From Arthrobacter sp. B6 (GTDB lineage Bacteria > Actinomycetota > Actinomycetes > Actinomycetales > Micrococcaceae), in assembly GCF_001663775.1 (NCBI RefSeq), contig NZ_KV467168.1:472420-536419 (forward strand): 64,000 nt of DNA, given 5' to 3'. This document shows, piece by piece, positions 8,955-17,829 of the stretch. The position numbers were made by a program, and so were the translations under genes. A model generated the notes under the pieces. That model saw only the letters and a list, made by a program, of their open reading frames with translations, was not told where the DNA came from and did no database searches. Every line of letters begins with the position of its first letter. Positions within the stretch are counted from its first letter, which is position 1.

Positions 8955-9605
8955 CCAAACTCCTTTGTTAGCGATCCAGCTGAATACGAAACTATTACAA
9001 TCAATGGTTATTAATACTATGTGTGAACACCATCTCTAAGTCAAGAGATGATCATGATCAATAGTGCTGATTACGTCACGGATTCCCGCTACGATTGGGG
9101 TCTGTGAGCACGATCGCAAAGCCAAGTGTTGAATCACTAGAGGGGATGGCCCAGCGGGCGGGCACTTGCCCTGCGTCAGGGACGCGATGCGCGTGATTCT
9201 GCGTGTGGTGCATGGGTGATGTCGGGGGTGCCATTACAAGACCACCGGAAAGACTTCAGGCGGCCGGGCCAGGAACGCTTCACGGGTCATGCACCAAGGG
9301 GGTGCTGCCGGCTGCCAGTTGAAACCGTGAGGTCTGCAACCGTGAGGGCAGATCACGGTTCAAGATCGGACGTTTGCTTTCCTCTTATGCCTGTCTTTTG
9401 CTGTGCCTCTTTCGCGGTTGCTTTTCAGCGCACCCCCTTTCGCTAAGACTCAGTCCGTCGCCGCTTTGTAACCCTGAATGCCTGACACCCCCGTTCGACA
9501 GCGTGATCGCTAGCGGTTGATCAGGCCCGAACGGGGGATCAGGCCCTTCAGTCTTCCTCGTCTACCGCTACGGACAGGAACGACCGACAAGAAAAGGAGT
9601 TCCTC
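8955..9605. other. Intergenic regulatory region upstream of P450 operon
   Basis: No intact gene seen. The 110 bp next to the P450 start are AT-rich and should hold its promoter. A perfect palindrome TGATCATGATCA lies at 9049-9060, a good operator candidate. On the plus strand a GTG at 9104 opens a 30-codon frame that ends at 9196 and resembles nothing I recognise; it may be the stub of a lost divergent regulator. CGCTAGCG occurs near 9510. The rest shows no coding signal. Confidence 0.4.
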
Positions 9606-9650
9606 GTGGACGATCTGCTATCACTAGACGGGAAAGTCGCCCTCGTAGAG
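9606..9650 (+). pseudogene. 5' stub of an SDR gene
   Basis: GTG at 9606 with AGGAG 6 nt upstream starts a peptide VDDLLSLDGKVALV, the typical N-terminus of a short-chain dehydrogenase just before its glycine-rich motif. Similarity stops after about 15 codons, where unrelated sequence with a hairpin follows. The RBS is intact, so this is a deletion scar of a formerly expressed gene at the head of the decayed operon. Confidence 0.55.
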
Positions 9651-9754
9651 CCGAGGCAAACCTTCCAGACCCCTGCTCTATATCGGCGCCTTGGCGCCCC
9701 TCCGGCTGCCCCTACGTGGCAACCGGCGTGGGCGCCAGCGCCTGACCATCTCTG

Positions 9755-9784
9755 GAGGTGCGGGCGGTGTCCCGTCCGCACCTC
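9755..9784. terminator. Hairpin, possible terminator
   Basis: GAGGTGCGG (9755-9763) pairs with CCGCACCTC (9776-9784) around a 12-nt loop, a perfect 9-bp stem. No T-run follows on either strand, so it may instead act on mRNA structure. Confidence 0.35.
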
Positions 9785-9797
9785 TAACCCGCGAGCC

Positions 9798-9829
9798 CCG
9801 ACATGCCGACATACCGACATACCGACACC
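9798..9829. repeat. Four tandem 8-bp repeats
   Basis: CCGACATG, CCGACATA, CCGACATA and CCGACACC occur head to tail, immediately before an AAGGA-ATG pair at 9834-9843. It is too short and lacks spacers to be a CRISPR; it could be a slippage product or iterated binding site. Confidence 0.6.
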
Positions 9830-10000
9830 ATAAGGACACCATGACCGAGACCAAGCCATACGTGAAGGCCCGAGAACGGTCTGAAGGCGACCTCATATGG
9901 GATCGCCGGGGAGCTAAAGTAGACGCAGACACACATAGGCATGACAAGAACGTCAGGACGACAACGCACCCTCATCGGCTACCAACAGAATGGATCGATT

Positions 10001-10936
10001 ATGAAAGCCTGGCGCCTCTTGGCCGCACACGAACCGCTGATCTACGTCGACGTCCCCGATCCGGTAGCCGGGCCGAACGAAGTCGTGGTCGAGGTCAAGG
10101 CCGCGGGCATCTGTCACACCGACGTCGGTTATCTCGATGGCACGCTGACGGGAATTCTGGGCTTCACTCCGATCACTCTCGGACACGAAATTGCCGGGAT
10201 TGTTTCGGAGCTCGGAGCTGACGTCACTGGCTTTGACGTCGGACAGCGTGTGGCCATCCCCGCTACTGTGGCGGGTCCGGGCACCGGCACCGACGGCGGC
10301 TTCGCCGATAAGGTCAAAGCGTTCGATTACCAAGTCATCCCCGTTCCGGATGCGGTGCCGTGGGAACAGGCCGCACCCGCCACCGACGCCGGCATGACGT
10401 CATACCACGCGCTGAAAGTCGGCGGCGTGAAGGCGGGGACCCGGCTCGGGATCATCGGCGCCGGCGGCCTCGGCAGCTTGGCAATCCAGTTCGCGAAGGC
10501 GATAGGTGCCAAGATCTACGTGGCCGAGGTGAACCGAGGGGCATGGGAACGGGTTGAGGGACTGGGAGTCGACGGCCTCGCTGAGAACATCCGCGACTTC
10601 ACGGACAAGCACCTCGACGTGATCGTGGACTACGCGGGCTTCGATTCCACCACAGACGATGCGATTGAAACTGTTGGCTTCCGCGGCACCGTCGTACAGG
10701 TCGGAATGGGGACCGAGCGCACGAACATCTCGACCACGACAATGATCCTCAAACAGCTGACCTACATCGGCTCCAACGGCGGAACCAATGAGGACTGCGC
10801 GGAAGTGCTGGATCTGATTGCCGCAGGGACAGTGTCATCCCACGTTGAGATCGTCGGATTCGACGACGTCTACGACGCGATCCTGCGTTTCGAGCGCGGC
10901 GAGGTCAACGGCCGTCTGGTCGCAATGCGACCGTAA
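10001..10936 (+). CDS. Zinc-dependent alcohol dehydrogenase, shortened
   Basis: Medium-chain dehydrogenase of 311 aa. Catalytic zinc ligands are present (Cys38 in GICHTD and His62-Glu63 in LGHEIAG), as is the NAD-binding motif GAGGLGSLA near residue 150. The structural-zinc loop with four Cys, normally between these parts, is replaced by a short Gly/Thr stretch (AGPGTGTDGG), which explains why it is about 30 residues shorter than the usual 340. The ATG at 10001 begins the canonical MKAWRL start; no strong RBS is visible. It is the only intact gene in a decayed operon from 9606 to 12731. Confidence 0.85.
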   Translation: MKAWRLLAAHEPLIYVDVPDPVAGPNEVVVEVKAAGICHTDVGYLDGTLTGILGFTPITLGHEIAGIVSELGADVTGFDVGQRVAIPATVAGPGTGTDGGFADKVKAFDYQVIPVPDAVPWEQAAPATDAGMTSYHALKVGGVKAGTRLGIIGAGGLGSLAIQFAKAIGAKIYVAEVNRGAWERVEGLGVDGLAENIRDFTDKHLDVIVDYAGFDSTTDDAIETVGFRGTVVQVGMGTERTNISTTTMILKQLTYIGSNGGTNEDCAEVLDLIAAGTVSSHVEIVGFDDVYDAILRFERGEVNGRLVAMRP

Positions 10937-11189
10937 AAGTTCCAGCAGTCACGACGAGCAGCAAATGGAGAAACAACCAGGCTATTTACCCGTTCCGATA
11001 CCAGAACTTTCATGCACTTCTCTCTCCTCAGATACCTGGCTGGCTCTTCAAGGAATAGGGCATGCAGAACGGCCACAAAACGCCACGAAACTGGAAGTTG
11101 TTACCAAAGACAAGTGCGCTTACTTCGTCGGTCGCGACGGTGCGCCCGGGCCCACCCGAAGAGCATGACTCACGGCGCACGGCTTGAGC

Positions 11190-11842
11190 TAGACTGTGTG
11201 GCCGTTCCCCCAGAGCTGCAAAGCGTCGGCGAGTATCCGGCTGCCCGGCCCGGGTTCGCACTCGACGCGCTCTGCATGCGAAGAAGGCCGGAGTCTCCGT
11301 CCCGGCACACGTCGGTCTGTCTCTGTCCCCATCAAGCCCCGCAAACTCGGACATACCGTCATCGGCACCGTGAATTTCGAAGCAGCCATGCGGGTCTTCA
11401 CCGAAGGCATCGGCTTCAGGGTCAGCGATTACATTTCTGACAAAGGCGCCTTGATGCGCTGCTCGGTGGACCACAACGTTCTGGCCCTCGCCGCGCCCCG
11501 TGAACGTCCTGCATCACACCTCCGGGCCGGACGACGACATCGACGACGTCGGACGCGGCGCCAAGGCCATGCTCGAAAACAACCCCGAACGCCACATCTG
11601 GGGCCCCTGCCGCCACCACGCCGGCTCGAATTTCTTCTGGAACCTCAAAGACCCGCGGGAAACTTCTCTGACTACTACTCCGACGAAATCTGGACCCCGA
11701 AACTTCAAAGGCGCCCAAGGGCTCTTCAACTGGGGGCCGCCACCTCCCGCCAGGGTTCTTCAACCGGGGGCCGCCACCTCCCCCCTCCTTCCTCGAACCC
11801 GACGACCTCGCCGCCCTCGGGATCCACTCACAGCCCGTCTAA
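11190..11842 (+). pseudogene. Broken extradiol dioxygenase-like (VOC) gene
   Basis: Three reading frames together give a vicinal-oxygen-chelate protein: PRKLGHTVIGTVNFEAA in one frame (from 11330), DDIDDVGRGAKAMLENN through HHAGSNFFWNLKDP in the next, AGNFSDYYSDEIW in the third, and a tail FLEPDDLAALGIHSQPV ending in TAA at 11840-11842. The His-containing LGH and HHAG elements are metal-site regions of this superfamily. A 20-bp GC-rich block is duplicated near 11735 and 11769 (GGGGGCCGCCACCTCCC), adding damage. The 5' limit is uncertain; fragments resembling the first domain lie from about 11190. Confidence 0.65.
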
Positions 11843-11865
11843 GAGCGCGGGTAGAAGATAAAGAT

Positions 11866-12174
11866 GTCTGAAAGGCTTCGCCAAGTTCGTCATTAACATC
11901 AGCTACACAGCACCCGCCGATGTCGTAGCTGCTCACCGTCATCCCCACATCGAGTGGCTCCATGCGGCCGTCGACTCCGGCCTGATCGCAGCCGCCGGCA
12001 GCAAGGCGACCCGCAACGGCAGTATCCGGCTCTCCATGGTGCAGGACAGGAAGCACCTCGAGGTCGAACTGGCGAAAAGATCCCTATGCCACCGCAGGCG
12101 TGGCCGCTCACCAACTTACTGAGGTCAATATGTCGATGGTCGCCAGCGGGCTCGAACAGCTAAGAAGCCGATAG
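11866..12174 (+). pseudogene. YciI-like gene, frameshifted
   Basis: The frame reads FVINISYTAPADVVAAHR, HIEWLHAAVDSGLIAAAGSK and LSMVQDRKHLEVELAK, then a one-base shift in a run of A's (near 12075) moves it to DPYATAGVAAHQLTEVNMS and on to a TAG at 12172-12174. The pattern fits the YCII family, small proteins often found in aromatic degradation operons. No good start codon is left at the 5' end. Follows the broken VOC gene. Confidence 0.6.
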
Positions 12175-12283
12175 CTCACGGATCTCTGGTTGGCACGCAC
12201 TGGTCGCCAGAGGCGCCCGCACCCAGGCTGTGTGTAATTGCTATGAATTCATCCCTTAGGCAGCCTGCTAATCCGTTCCCCAA

Positions 12284-12731
12284 TTGCATTCGACGCGAAA
12301 GGTCAGTCGAGCCGACGAGTTGATAGGAAGAGGAAGACTTTTGAGCCTTGGAGAGCCAAAGACAGCAAAGCACTTTGAGGGCTTGCATCCGGAAAGGGTG
12401 ATGAGACAAAGGAAGGTCGACAGGGCGCTTGAACTGGCAATCGTTTTCCGCCGTCCAGTCCAAGAGTTTGCTACAGAGTATGCATGGGGTCAGATCTGGT
12501 GCAGGCCAAGGCTCGATTTGAAGGCGAGGAGCATGCTCAATCTCGCCATGCTGACAGCCCTTAACCGTTCGCACGAACTGGAAGGGCACGTCCATGGGGC
12601 CCTCAACAAGGGGGTCAATAAAGGAGATTCAGGAGGTCCTGCTACAGACCTTGACATATTGTGGTGCTCCAGCCGCCGCGCTAGAAGCCCTCCGTGTCGC
12701 AGAAATAGCCATCACAGATCATAGGAGCTAG
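12284..12731 (+). pseudogene. Carboxymuconolactone-decarboxylase-like gene, frameshifted
   Basis: The first frame gives VDRALELAIVFRRPVQEF, then EYAWGQIWCRP, then MLTALNRSHELEGHVHGALNKGV, the core of the CMD/AhpD family. A small deletion near 12625 shifts to KEIQEVLLQTLTYCGAP and ALEALRVAEIAITDH, ending at TAG 12729-12731. The CMD active-site region (HVHGAL) is present but split from the C-terminal helix. In protocatechuate pathways CMD decarboxylates gamma-carboxymuconolactone; here it is inactive by frameshift. Confidence 0.7.
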
Positions 12732-13257
12732 AACCCGCTCAGCCCCCGCTCAGGAAGTCGCCCGTGGACGCCTGACCGGTTATGGCACGCCCAAACCTAC
12801 CGTCAGGCTTTCACGCAAATAACGTCAGAATAGGGTCCAAAGGCGTTTATACACTCCCTCTGTGAAGAGTCTTAGATCCCCCTGACTGATGGTTGCCCGA
12901 GGCCGTCCTTTGCTGCCAGGCCGACCGTATAGTCCAACCACGTCCGCTGCCATCAGGCTGCCTTGTACCGGGTGAAGGCCCGGCTCCCTGCTCGACTCTC
13001 CTCGACTCACGGCTGTGCTGCCCGCTCCGGCTTGCGAACTGCCCTGCTCCACGCCTCATTAAGTGCTTGGCATTCGAAAAATGGTCACGATCCTGTCCCG
13101 GCCGACCGCCCGGCCGGTCTTAAGGATGGAACTCCCCCGGGTCCCGCGAATCCGACGCTGTGCGGACCGGATTACACCGTGAAAGGATTACCGCTCCAGT
13201 CCATGCCGGGATGCGGATTGAAGTGAAGTCATGACTGCGTCCACACTTCACCGGAAG

Positions 13258-13269
13258 TTTGTACACACG
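13258..13269. repeat. Direct repeat TTTGTACACACG, copy 1
   Basis: The same 12-mer recurs at 13722-13733, 464 bp downstream in the same orientation; TGTACA at its core is palindromic. It may be a recombination or protein-binding site. Confidence 0.45.
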
Positions 13270-13399
13270 CTTAGCCTGACACGCCTCTTAACTGCGGGAC
13301 CCTGGGTCGACAGGTGGTCTACGGTCCCACACACCTTCAGTCCCCGCCGCTCCCCCGCACTCCTACGCCACAAGAAGGACTCAATAAAGCAGACGTAAA

Positions 13400-13416
13400 T
13401 GTGGACAGTGTCCACA
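13400..13416. promoter_or_regulatory. Palindrome TGTGGACANTGTCCACA, copy 1
   Basis: TGTGGACAGTGTCCACA is a perfect 8+1+8 inverted repeat followed by CACA. A near-identical site lies at 13884-13900. This is the form expected of a dimeric repressor or a replication/transfer-control protein. Confidence 0.5.
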
Positions 13417-13721
13417 CACACTTTGATAGGACAAAACGCGCACATACGACTCCCCTGACGTCTAAGAGGAACCCTCCAAGAAGAATTTCCCGCCACAGTC
13501 GGCGACGTCATGTTGTCCCCGCAACCCCGAACCATGAATGAGTGTTGGGCACCCCGACCAACCCCTAGAACCGAAACGAGGAACCACATAATCCCAGCCC
13601 ACAGCAGGCGGAGGACCCACTAGCCAGGGCCCTGAACCCGCCACCCACACACCTGAATAGGCCCCCGCAGCGGCCAGGCCACAGCCCGCGAACCTAGCGT
13701 CAGAGGGACGCCACCACAATC

Positions 13722-13733
13722 TTTGTACACACG
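13722..13733. repeat. Direct repeat TTTGTACACACG, copy 2
   Basis: Exact second copy of the 12-mer at 13258-13269, lying just before the hairpin and the tRNA-like end. Confidence 0.45.
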
Positions 13734-13743
13734 TTAAAGCAAA

Positions 13744-13763
13744 ATCCCCTCTGACGAGGGGAT
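13744..13763 (-). terminator. Rho-independent terminator
   Basis: ATCCCCTC and GAGGGGAT form a perfect 8-bp stem with a TGAC loop, followed on the minus strand by TTTTGCTTT. It is placed directly downstream of the tRNA-like 3' end, as a tRNA terminator would be. Confidence 0.7.
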
Positions 13764-13768
13764 CTCTT

Positions 13769-13790
13769 GTGCCCGAGGTGGGACTCGAAC
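13769..13790 (-). other. tRNA 3'-end remnant (possible att site)
   Basis: On the minus strand the bases GTTCGAGTCCCACCTCGGGCA match a T-loop plus 3' acceptor half of an actinobacterial tRNA-Leu type gene. The bases upstream do not complete a T-stem, D-arm or 5' acceptor, so no full tRNA is present. Integrases of mobile elements commonly recombine at exactly this part of tRNA genes, so this may be an attachment-site scar. Confidence 0.45.
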
Positions 13791-13883
13791 TGTCTTCCGG
13801 GTCTTGCAAACCCTGGGAACCCGCGAAAAAACGCTGAATCCACGACGGTTCGAGGGCTGTACGACGCGGTCCGAAGCCGAATC

Positions 13884-13900
13884 TGTGGACATTGTCCACA
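13884..13900. promoter_or_regulatory. Palindrome TGTGGACANTGTCCACA, copy 2
   Basis: TGTGGACATTGTCCACA differs from the first copy only at the central base, and is again followed by CACA. No intact gene starts within 200 bp, so the regulated gene may be lost. Confidence 0.5.
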
Positions 13901-14194
13901 CACCATTTCCGTCACCTTAGAGTCTTCGGACCAACGATGGCACCCCCAAGCGGCAGGATGCGGTTCTCTTGGTCCTGATAGGTTTTGCCCAGCTGGAAGA
14001 ACGGCCGCGGCTTCAACATCCGGCAACCACGAACCGCCACAAAAGCACCAGACCTACGTTCGCCTGCTGGCCAGCTTCCAGGAGCTTCATGGTCGCTGCC
14101 ACCTCCTTTGGGCCATCCCTTGAACCGGCCTGCACCGCTTTCAAGGACGACGCGTGAGGAAACCGTCCAGCCGGCAAGCTCCCGAACCCGTTAG
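13901..14194. other. Region without recognised gene
   Basis: No recognisable coding sequence between the second palindrome and the end of the Doc gene. Confidence 0.4.
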
Positions 14195-14563
14195 TTAGCG
14201 CCTGATGAGATGCTTGCCAATCTGCCCGGCGCTGACTTCAAGTGAGACATCACCGGCGGCCACCCCGATCACGAGATCAAATGCCGCATCAGTGCTGAAG
14301 TCATGCCGGTAACCGTTGACCCAGAGCATCAAAACCATCAGTGTCCACGCTGTGCGTTTGTTGCCGTCGATCAGCGGGTGGAAGCGCGCCACTGACTCCA
14401 TCAAGGCCGCCGCCTTCATCGCCAACTGCGGATAAGCTTCCACACCCATGACTGTCGTTGCCGGCCGGGCCAGAGCCGAGGCCAGCAGACCGATATCCCG
14501 GATATGGAACCCGAACCGGTCAACGACCTGCAGCGCGTCTTCAATCTCGAAGTACTCGCTCAC
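14195..14563 (-). CDS. doc: Doc-type (Fic-fold) toxin
   Basis: Protein of 122 aa with the motif HPLIDGNKRTAW, the Doc/Fic active site (H-x-x-x-D-G-N-K-R). Doc of phage P1 phosphorylates elongation factor Tu and stops translation; the Asp in place of Glu/Phe in HPFxxGN is typical of Doc rather than AMPylating Fic proteins. Its ATG overlaps the antitoxin stop by 4 bp, so antitoxin is translated first. Full family length; no frameshift. Stabilises the element that carries it, or acts as a stress module. Confidence 0.88.
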   Translation of the reverse strand: MSEYFEIEDALQVVDRFGFHIRDIGLLASALARPATTVMGVEAYPQLAMKAAALMESVARFHPLIDGNKRTAWTLMVLMLWVNGYRHDFSTDAAFDLVIGVAAGDVSLEVSAGQIGKHLIRR

Positions 14564-14766
14564 GCATCCTCAAGGCGCGTCAAAAGCTCGGCGTCATGGC
14601 TCATCACGAAATCCAGGCCCTCACCGATCTCACGAGTGCGCCGGTGACGCTCGAGCACCAACTCCGCACCCTGCAGCAACAAAGCCGACTTCGAGGTGTG
14701 TTCCTCGGCGGCAAGTTGGTCCAGACGACGATCAAGATCTTCCGGGACACGCAGATTCATAGCCAT
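14560..14766 (-). CDS. Antitoxin, ribbon-helix-helix type
   Basis: Protein of 68 aa. The N-terminus MNLRVPEDLDRRLDQLAAEE followed by SKSALLLQGAE is the beta-strand, helix, helix pattern of Arc/MetJ-fold DNA-binding antitoxins. The C-terminal half is charged and likely binds the toxin. It is first in a two-gene operon and is expected to repress its own promoter at the inverted repeat just upstream (14774-14792). Confidence 0.82.
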   Translation of the reverse strand: MAMNLRVPEDLDRRLDQLAAEEHTSKSALLLQGAELVLERHRRTREIGEGLDFVMSHDAELLTRLEDA

Positions 14767-14773
14767 CCACCAA

Positions 14774-14792
14774 TGGTACCGGACCAGTACCA
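14774..14792. promoter_or_regulatory. Probable antitoxin operator
   Basis: TGGTAC and GTACCA form an inverted repeat with a 7-bp spacer, 8 bp upstream of the antitoxin start. This is the expected position of an autoregulatory site in a toxin-antitoxin operon. Confidence 0.55.
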
Positions 14793-15425
14793 GATCAGAT
14801 CACATTTAGGGTAATCGCGACAACCGGGGAGTGCCCTGCAGAACCGAGCGCTTCTCGCAGTTGGGTCAGATTACCGGCAATGGAATGTGGCTGCCGGCGC
14901 GTTCCAGGACGCTCTGCTGAGAACGCCGGGTCTCGCCTACGAGTGTCTCTGTGCCGACACCGGGCAGGTTCAGCAAAACGTATCGCGTGACCGGTGCAGA
15001 GGGCGATTCTTGGATTGCACTCAGGCCTTCATTCCCTTTAGTCATCACAGCTGCCACACACGATGGCTAAACAATGCCCGGCCACAGGACGAAGGCAGGG
15101 TATTCGCCGGAAGTCATGCGGCTTGATGCGTTGACTTCGATGAACAAGTAAAAGCATCACCGCTGCTTGTCATTCTGATATGCCCCATGATCGCTGGACG
15201 GGTCCTCCGCGCAACCAGGGCGCTACCGCGCCGACCCCGAACCGAAAACTTCTTCATCAGACCGGTGCAGCACTAACCGCCACATGAAGTTTTCGCCCCG
15301 GCGCCGGTCCCCCAAGTTGCACTCCGGCCCCTCAGCCCAGCGGGTGGTCCCCTACCAGAACGACGCCCACAACGAACAACCGCAGAAAACACAGCAAAAC
15401 AAAGGGTGAAGGGAAACCACTGGTC
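14793..15425. other. Intergenic stretch before DUF4192 gene
   Basis: Over 600 bp with no gene I can support. The last 20 bp carry AAAGGGTGAAGGG ahead of the DUF4192 start. Confidence 0.4.
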
Positions 15426-16454
15426 ATGGAAAAGCTCACGATCAAAACACCATCAGATGTACTCAGCTTTATCGGGCACACCCTGGGCTTCTGGCCACAG
15501 GAAAGCCTGGTCTGCATCACCCTGAACGAGAACAGCATCGGCGCAACCCTGCGCATCGATCTCCCCCGTCAACCAGGCCAGGAACTTCCCTACGCACGCA
15601 CCGTCGCCCATTACCTCACCAGCGACACGACCGCCACATCAATCCTCTTCGCCGTCTACACCAGCGAAACAGCCCAGCACGGCCAGGCCAGACCCCGGGC
15701 CGGCACCATTGCAGCGCTCACCGGGGTCCTCGCTGAACAGGGCATCACCATCCGGGACGGGCTTTTCGTCGGTGACGAAACGTTCTCCCCCTACGACGGC
15801 GACCCCGGCACCAGCCTCGCGCTGCCCGTCAGTTCCACCCAGACCAGCGCGATCAACGCCGAATTTATCTACCGTGGCAGCTTCGTTGAATCCACCGACC
15901 ACATTACCCTCCCTAGGACCAGCCAGGGAGAAGCCAAAGCGGCCGCCGTCGAACACCACATGGAAACCATCGCCTCCCAACCAACCGACACCGCGCTCCA
16001 GCAAGGCCGGAAGCTCTGGGCAGACATGCTCGACTCCAAAACCTTCCCCAGCGACGACGACTGCCACGCCCTCGTCGCCAACCTGCAATTCCCCGCGATC
16101 CGCGACCGGCTCATCGCAGACATCCCAGGGGTGGACGAACCCATGCAGCAGATCCTGTTCGCCCAAACAGAAGCCGCACCGAAGTGGTCACGCATCGAGT
16201 GGGCGCAACAGTTGCTGCTGCACGCCTACACCCGCACCAGCGCCGAACACGCAGCACCAGTCCTCACAACCATTGGGTACATCAACTGGTGGGAAGGTAG
16301 AGGCAGCAAAGCCCACCAGTTTCTCCAGCTCGCCCTCGACACCGACCCTGCTTACCGCCTCGCCCGCCTTAGCGACCAAATGATCGGCTCAGGCATCGTC
16401 GCCGGCTGGAACATAAACAAAAACACCGCCTACAAAGCATTACCGTTCGACTAG
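15426..16454 (+). CDS. DUF4192 family protein
   Basis: Protein of 342 aa beginning MEKLTIKTPSDVLSFIGHTLGFWPQ with ESLVCITL, the diagnostic start of DUF4192, an actinobacterial family without known function that is frequent on Arthrobacter and Rhodococcus plasmids and islands. The C-terminal half is helical and includes YINWWEGRG and LALDTDP. No signal peptide or membrane helix. It is intact in the middle of decayed DNA, and monocistronic. No function is offered. Confidence 0.85.
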   Translation: MEKLTIKTPSDVLSFIGHTLGFWPQESLVCITLNENSIGATLRIDLPRQPGQELPYARTVAHYLTSDTTATSILFAVYTSETAQHGQARPRAGTIAALTGVLAEQGITIRDGLFVGDETFSPYDGDPGTSLALPVSSTQTSAINAEFIYRGSFVESTDHITLPRTSQGEAKAAAVEHHMETIASQPTDTALQQGRKLWADMLDSKTFPSDDDCHALVANLQFPAIRDRLIADIPGVDEPMQQILFAQTEAAPKWSRIEWAQQLLLHAYTRTSAEHAAPVLTTIGYINWWEGRGSKAHQFLQLALDTDPAYRLARLSDQMIGSGIVAGWNINKNTAYKALPFD

Positions 16455-16934
16455 CCCTTTCGGAAAAATTAGAGATTCAATTAGCCCCTGCCAGCGTGCC
16501 CTTGACTACGCCCACGCGTGAGAGGCTTTCCGAGGCGCAGTCGCAGGGAAATGCCCATGCTGGTTGTTTCCACCTTCCCGAAGGAAGCGCAGAACTTCTT
16601 GAAGGGCCCCTCGCCACTACCTCGCCCACCGTTCTAACCGGCACGGAAGCGACCGTGAGTCTCGTTACGGAACAACTCCTCGACCATTCCTCCGTGCACA
16701 TCCATGCTCATGGCGAGCAAGACTTACAGGAGTACTTCTCCTCAAACACGGCGATCCCGCCCGGCAGGAATTCCCAAGTCTCGGTCAGGGCGGTCCCGGT
16801 ATCTTCAGGGGTCAGGAGGTAACCCCAGCGGACAAAGCGGACACCCACCACCCTCCACGCGTCGGTTCCTGCGGGGCCTACACTACTTCAAATAAGCAAG
16901 CCACGAAAGGTCTTTCATTGAACGGGACTTTGAG
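16455..16934. other. Region without recognised gene
   Basis: About 480 bp; both strands have short open frames but none with family character or an RBS. It separates two convergent transcription units, yet I see no strong terminator hairpin. Confidence 0.4.
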
Positions 16935-17687
16935 TTATCGAGCGGTATAGCCGCCGTCAATTGTAAACTGCGATCCCGTTATGAAGGAGGCCTTATCGGA
17001 GAATAGGAACAAAGCCATCTCAGCGATTTCAGCAGCTGTTCCGAGTCGGCCTATGGGATGTTTGGCGACAATGTTCGAGTAGCTTTTTTCAGGCAGTTTC
17101 TCCAGTAGCGGAGTGTCGATGTAGCCGGGATGAATCGAATTTACCCGCACGCCCTGATCCGCGTACCCCAGCGCAGCAGCCTTGGTTAGACCCGTCAATC
17201 CATGCTTTGCAGCGACGTAAGGTGCTGCCAAAGGATCGCCGACCAAGCCCAAAACTGAAGACGTATTGACAATCGAACCGCCCCCCGCAGCGATTATCGC
17301 TGGAATCTCATAACGCATGGCGTAGAACGCCGCATGTAAGTTGACTTCCATTACACGCGTGTAGTCGTTGACATCAGTATCAGCGAGGAGACTGAGTGGT
17401 CCACCGATGCCGGCATTATTAAACGCCAGGTGGAGGCCACCAAATTCTGATGATGCGGTCTCGACGGCTCTCTTCATGTCTTCCGGATTGGCCACATCGG
17501 CCCGAAAAGCGATGGCTCTGCCCCCAAGGCTTGAAGCTGCGGTAGAGACTGAGGATGCGGCCTCTTCGTTCAGATCGACGACAAGGATTGAGGCCCCTTC
17601 TGCCGCCATCTTCAGGACAACGGCTTCACCGATGCCCGATCCTCCCCCGGTTACAAGGAGGGTTTTTCCGTTGAATTCCTGGCCCAT
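16935..17687 (-). CDS. SDR family oxidoreductase
   Basis: Short-chain dehydrogenase of 250 aa: TGGGSGIG cofactor motif, VVDLNEE (NAD-type acidic residue), NNAG, NTSSVLG with the catalytic Ser, YVAAKHG and the C-terminal TIDGG. Start at ATG 17687 is preferred over 17714 because GGGAGAAAG lies 6 nt upstream. Separated from the OYE-type gene by 142 bp on the same strand. Probably oxidises a cyclic or secondary alcohol in the same pathway as the downstream-regulated genes of this region (inference). Confidence 0.87.
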   Translation of the reverse strand: MGQEFNGKTLLVTGGGSGIGEAVVLKMAAEGASILVVDLNEEAASSVSTAASSLGGRAIAFRADVANPEDMKRAVETASSEFGGLHLAFNNAGIGGPLSLLADTDVNDYTRVMEVNLHAAFYAMRYEIPAIIAAGGGSIVNTSSVLGLVGDPLAAPYVAAKHGLTGLTKAAALGYADQGVRVNSIHPGYIDTPLLEKLPEKSYSNIVAKHPIGRLGTAAEIAEMALFLFSDKASFITGSQFTIDGGYTAR

Positions 17688-17829
17688 GTTCGACTTTCTC
17701 CCTTGATTACTCAATCAGCAGATTCTGGACTTCTCCCCGATCTAATCGGACTGTTTAGTTCCTAGCTCCTACACGTGAATACGGGCAGGAGGCTGGTCCA
17801 GTTGTTTGGTTCGTGTTCCGCAGGGTGGG

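Larger units (their letters stand above)
12732..13743. other. Non-coding stretch with repeats
   Basis: About 1 kb without a recognisable gene; the open frames on both strands have no family character. It holds the first copies of two repeated motifs described separately (13258-13269 and 13400-13416). Confidence 0.4.

Noticed and set aside
9798-9829. Short tandem repeat as a CRISPR
   Set aside because: Units are 8 bp with no spacers and no cas genes nearby.
9606-12731. Frameshifts as sequencing errors
   Set aside because: Several different genes in this stretch are broken in different ways, including a duplication and a deletion, while long neighbouring genes are clean; true decay is more likely, though reads should confirm it.
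13769-13860. A complete tRNA gene on the minus strand
   Set aside because: Only the T-loop and 3' acceptor match; the T-stem 5' arm, D-arm and 5' acceptor do not pair.
13462-13899. Minus-strand open frame of 145 codons
   Set aside because: It runs through the tRNA-like end and the terminator, has no RBS and a Gly/Trp/Pro-rich random composition.
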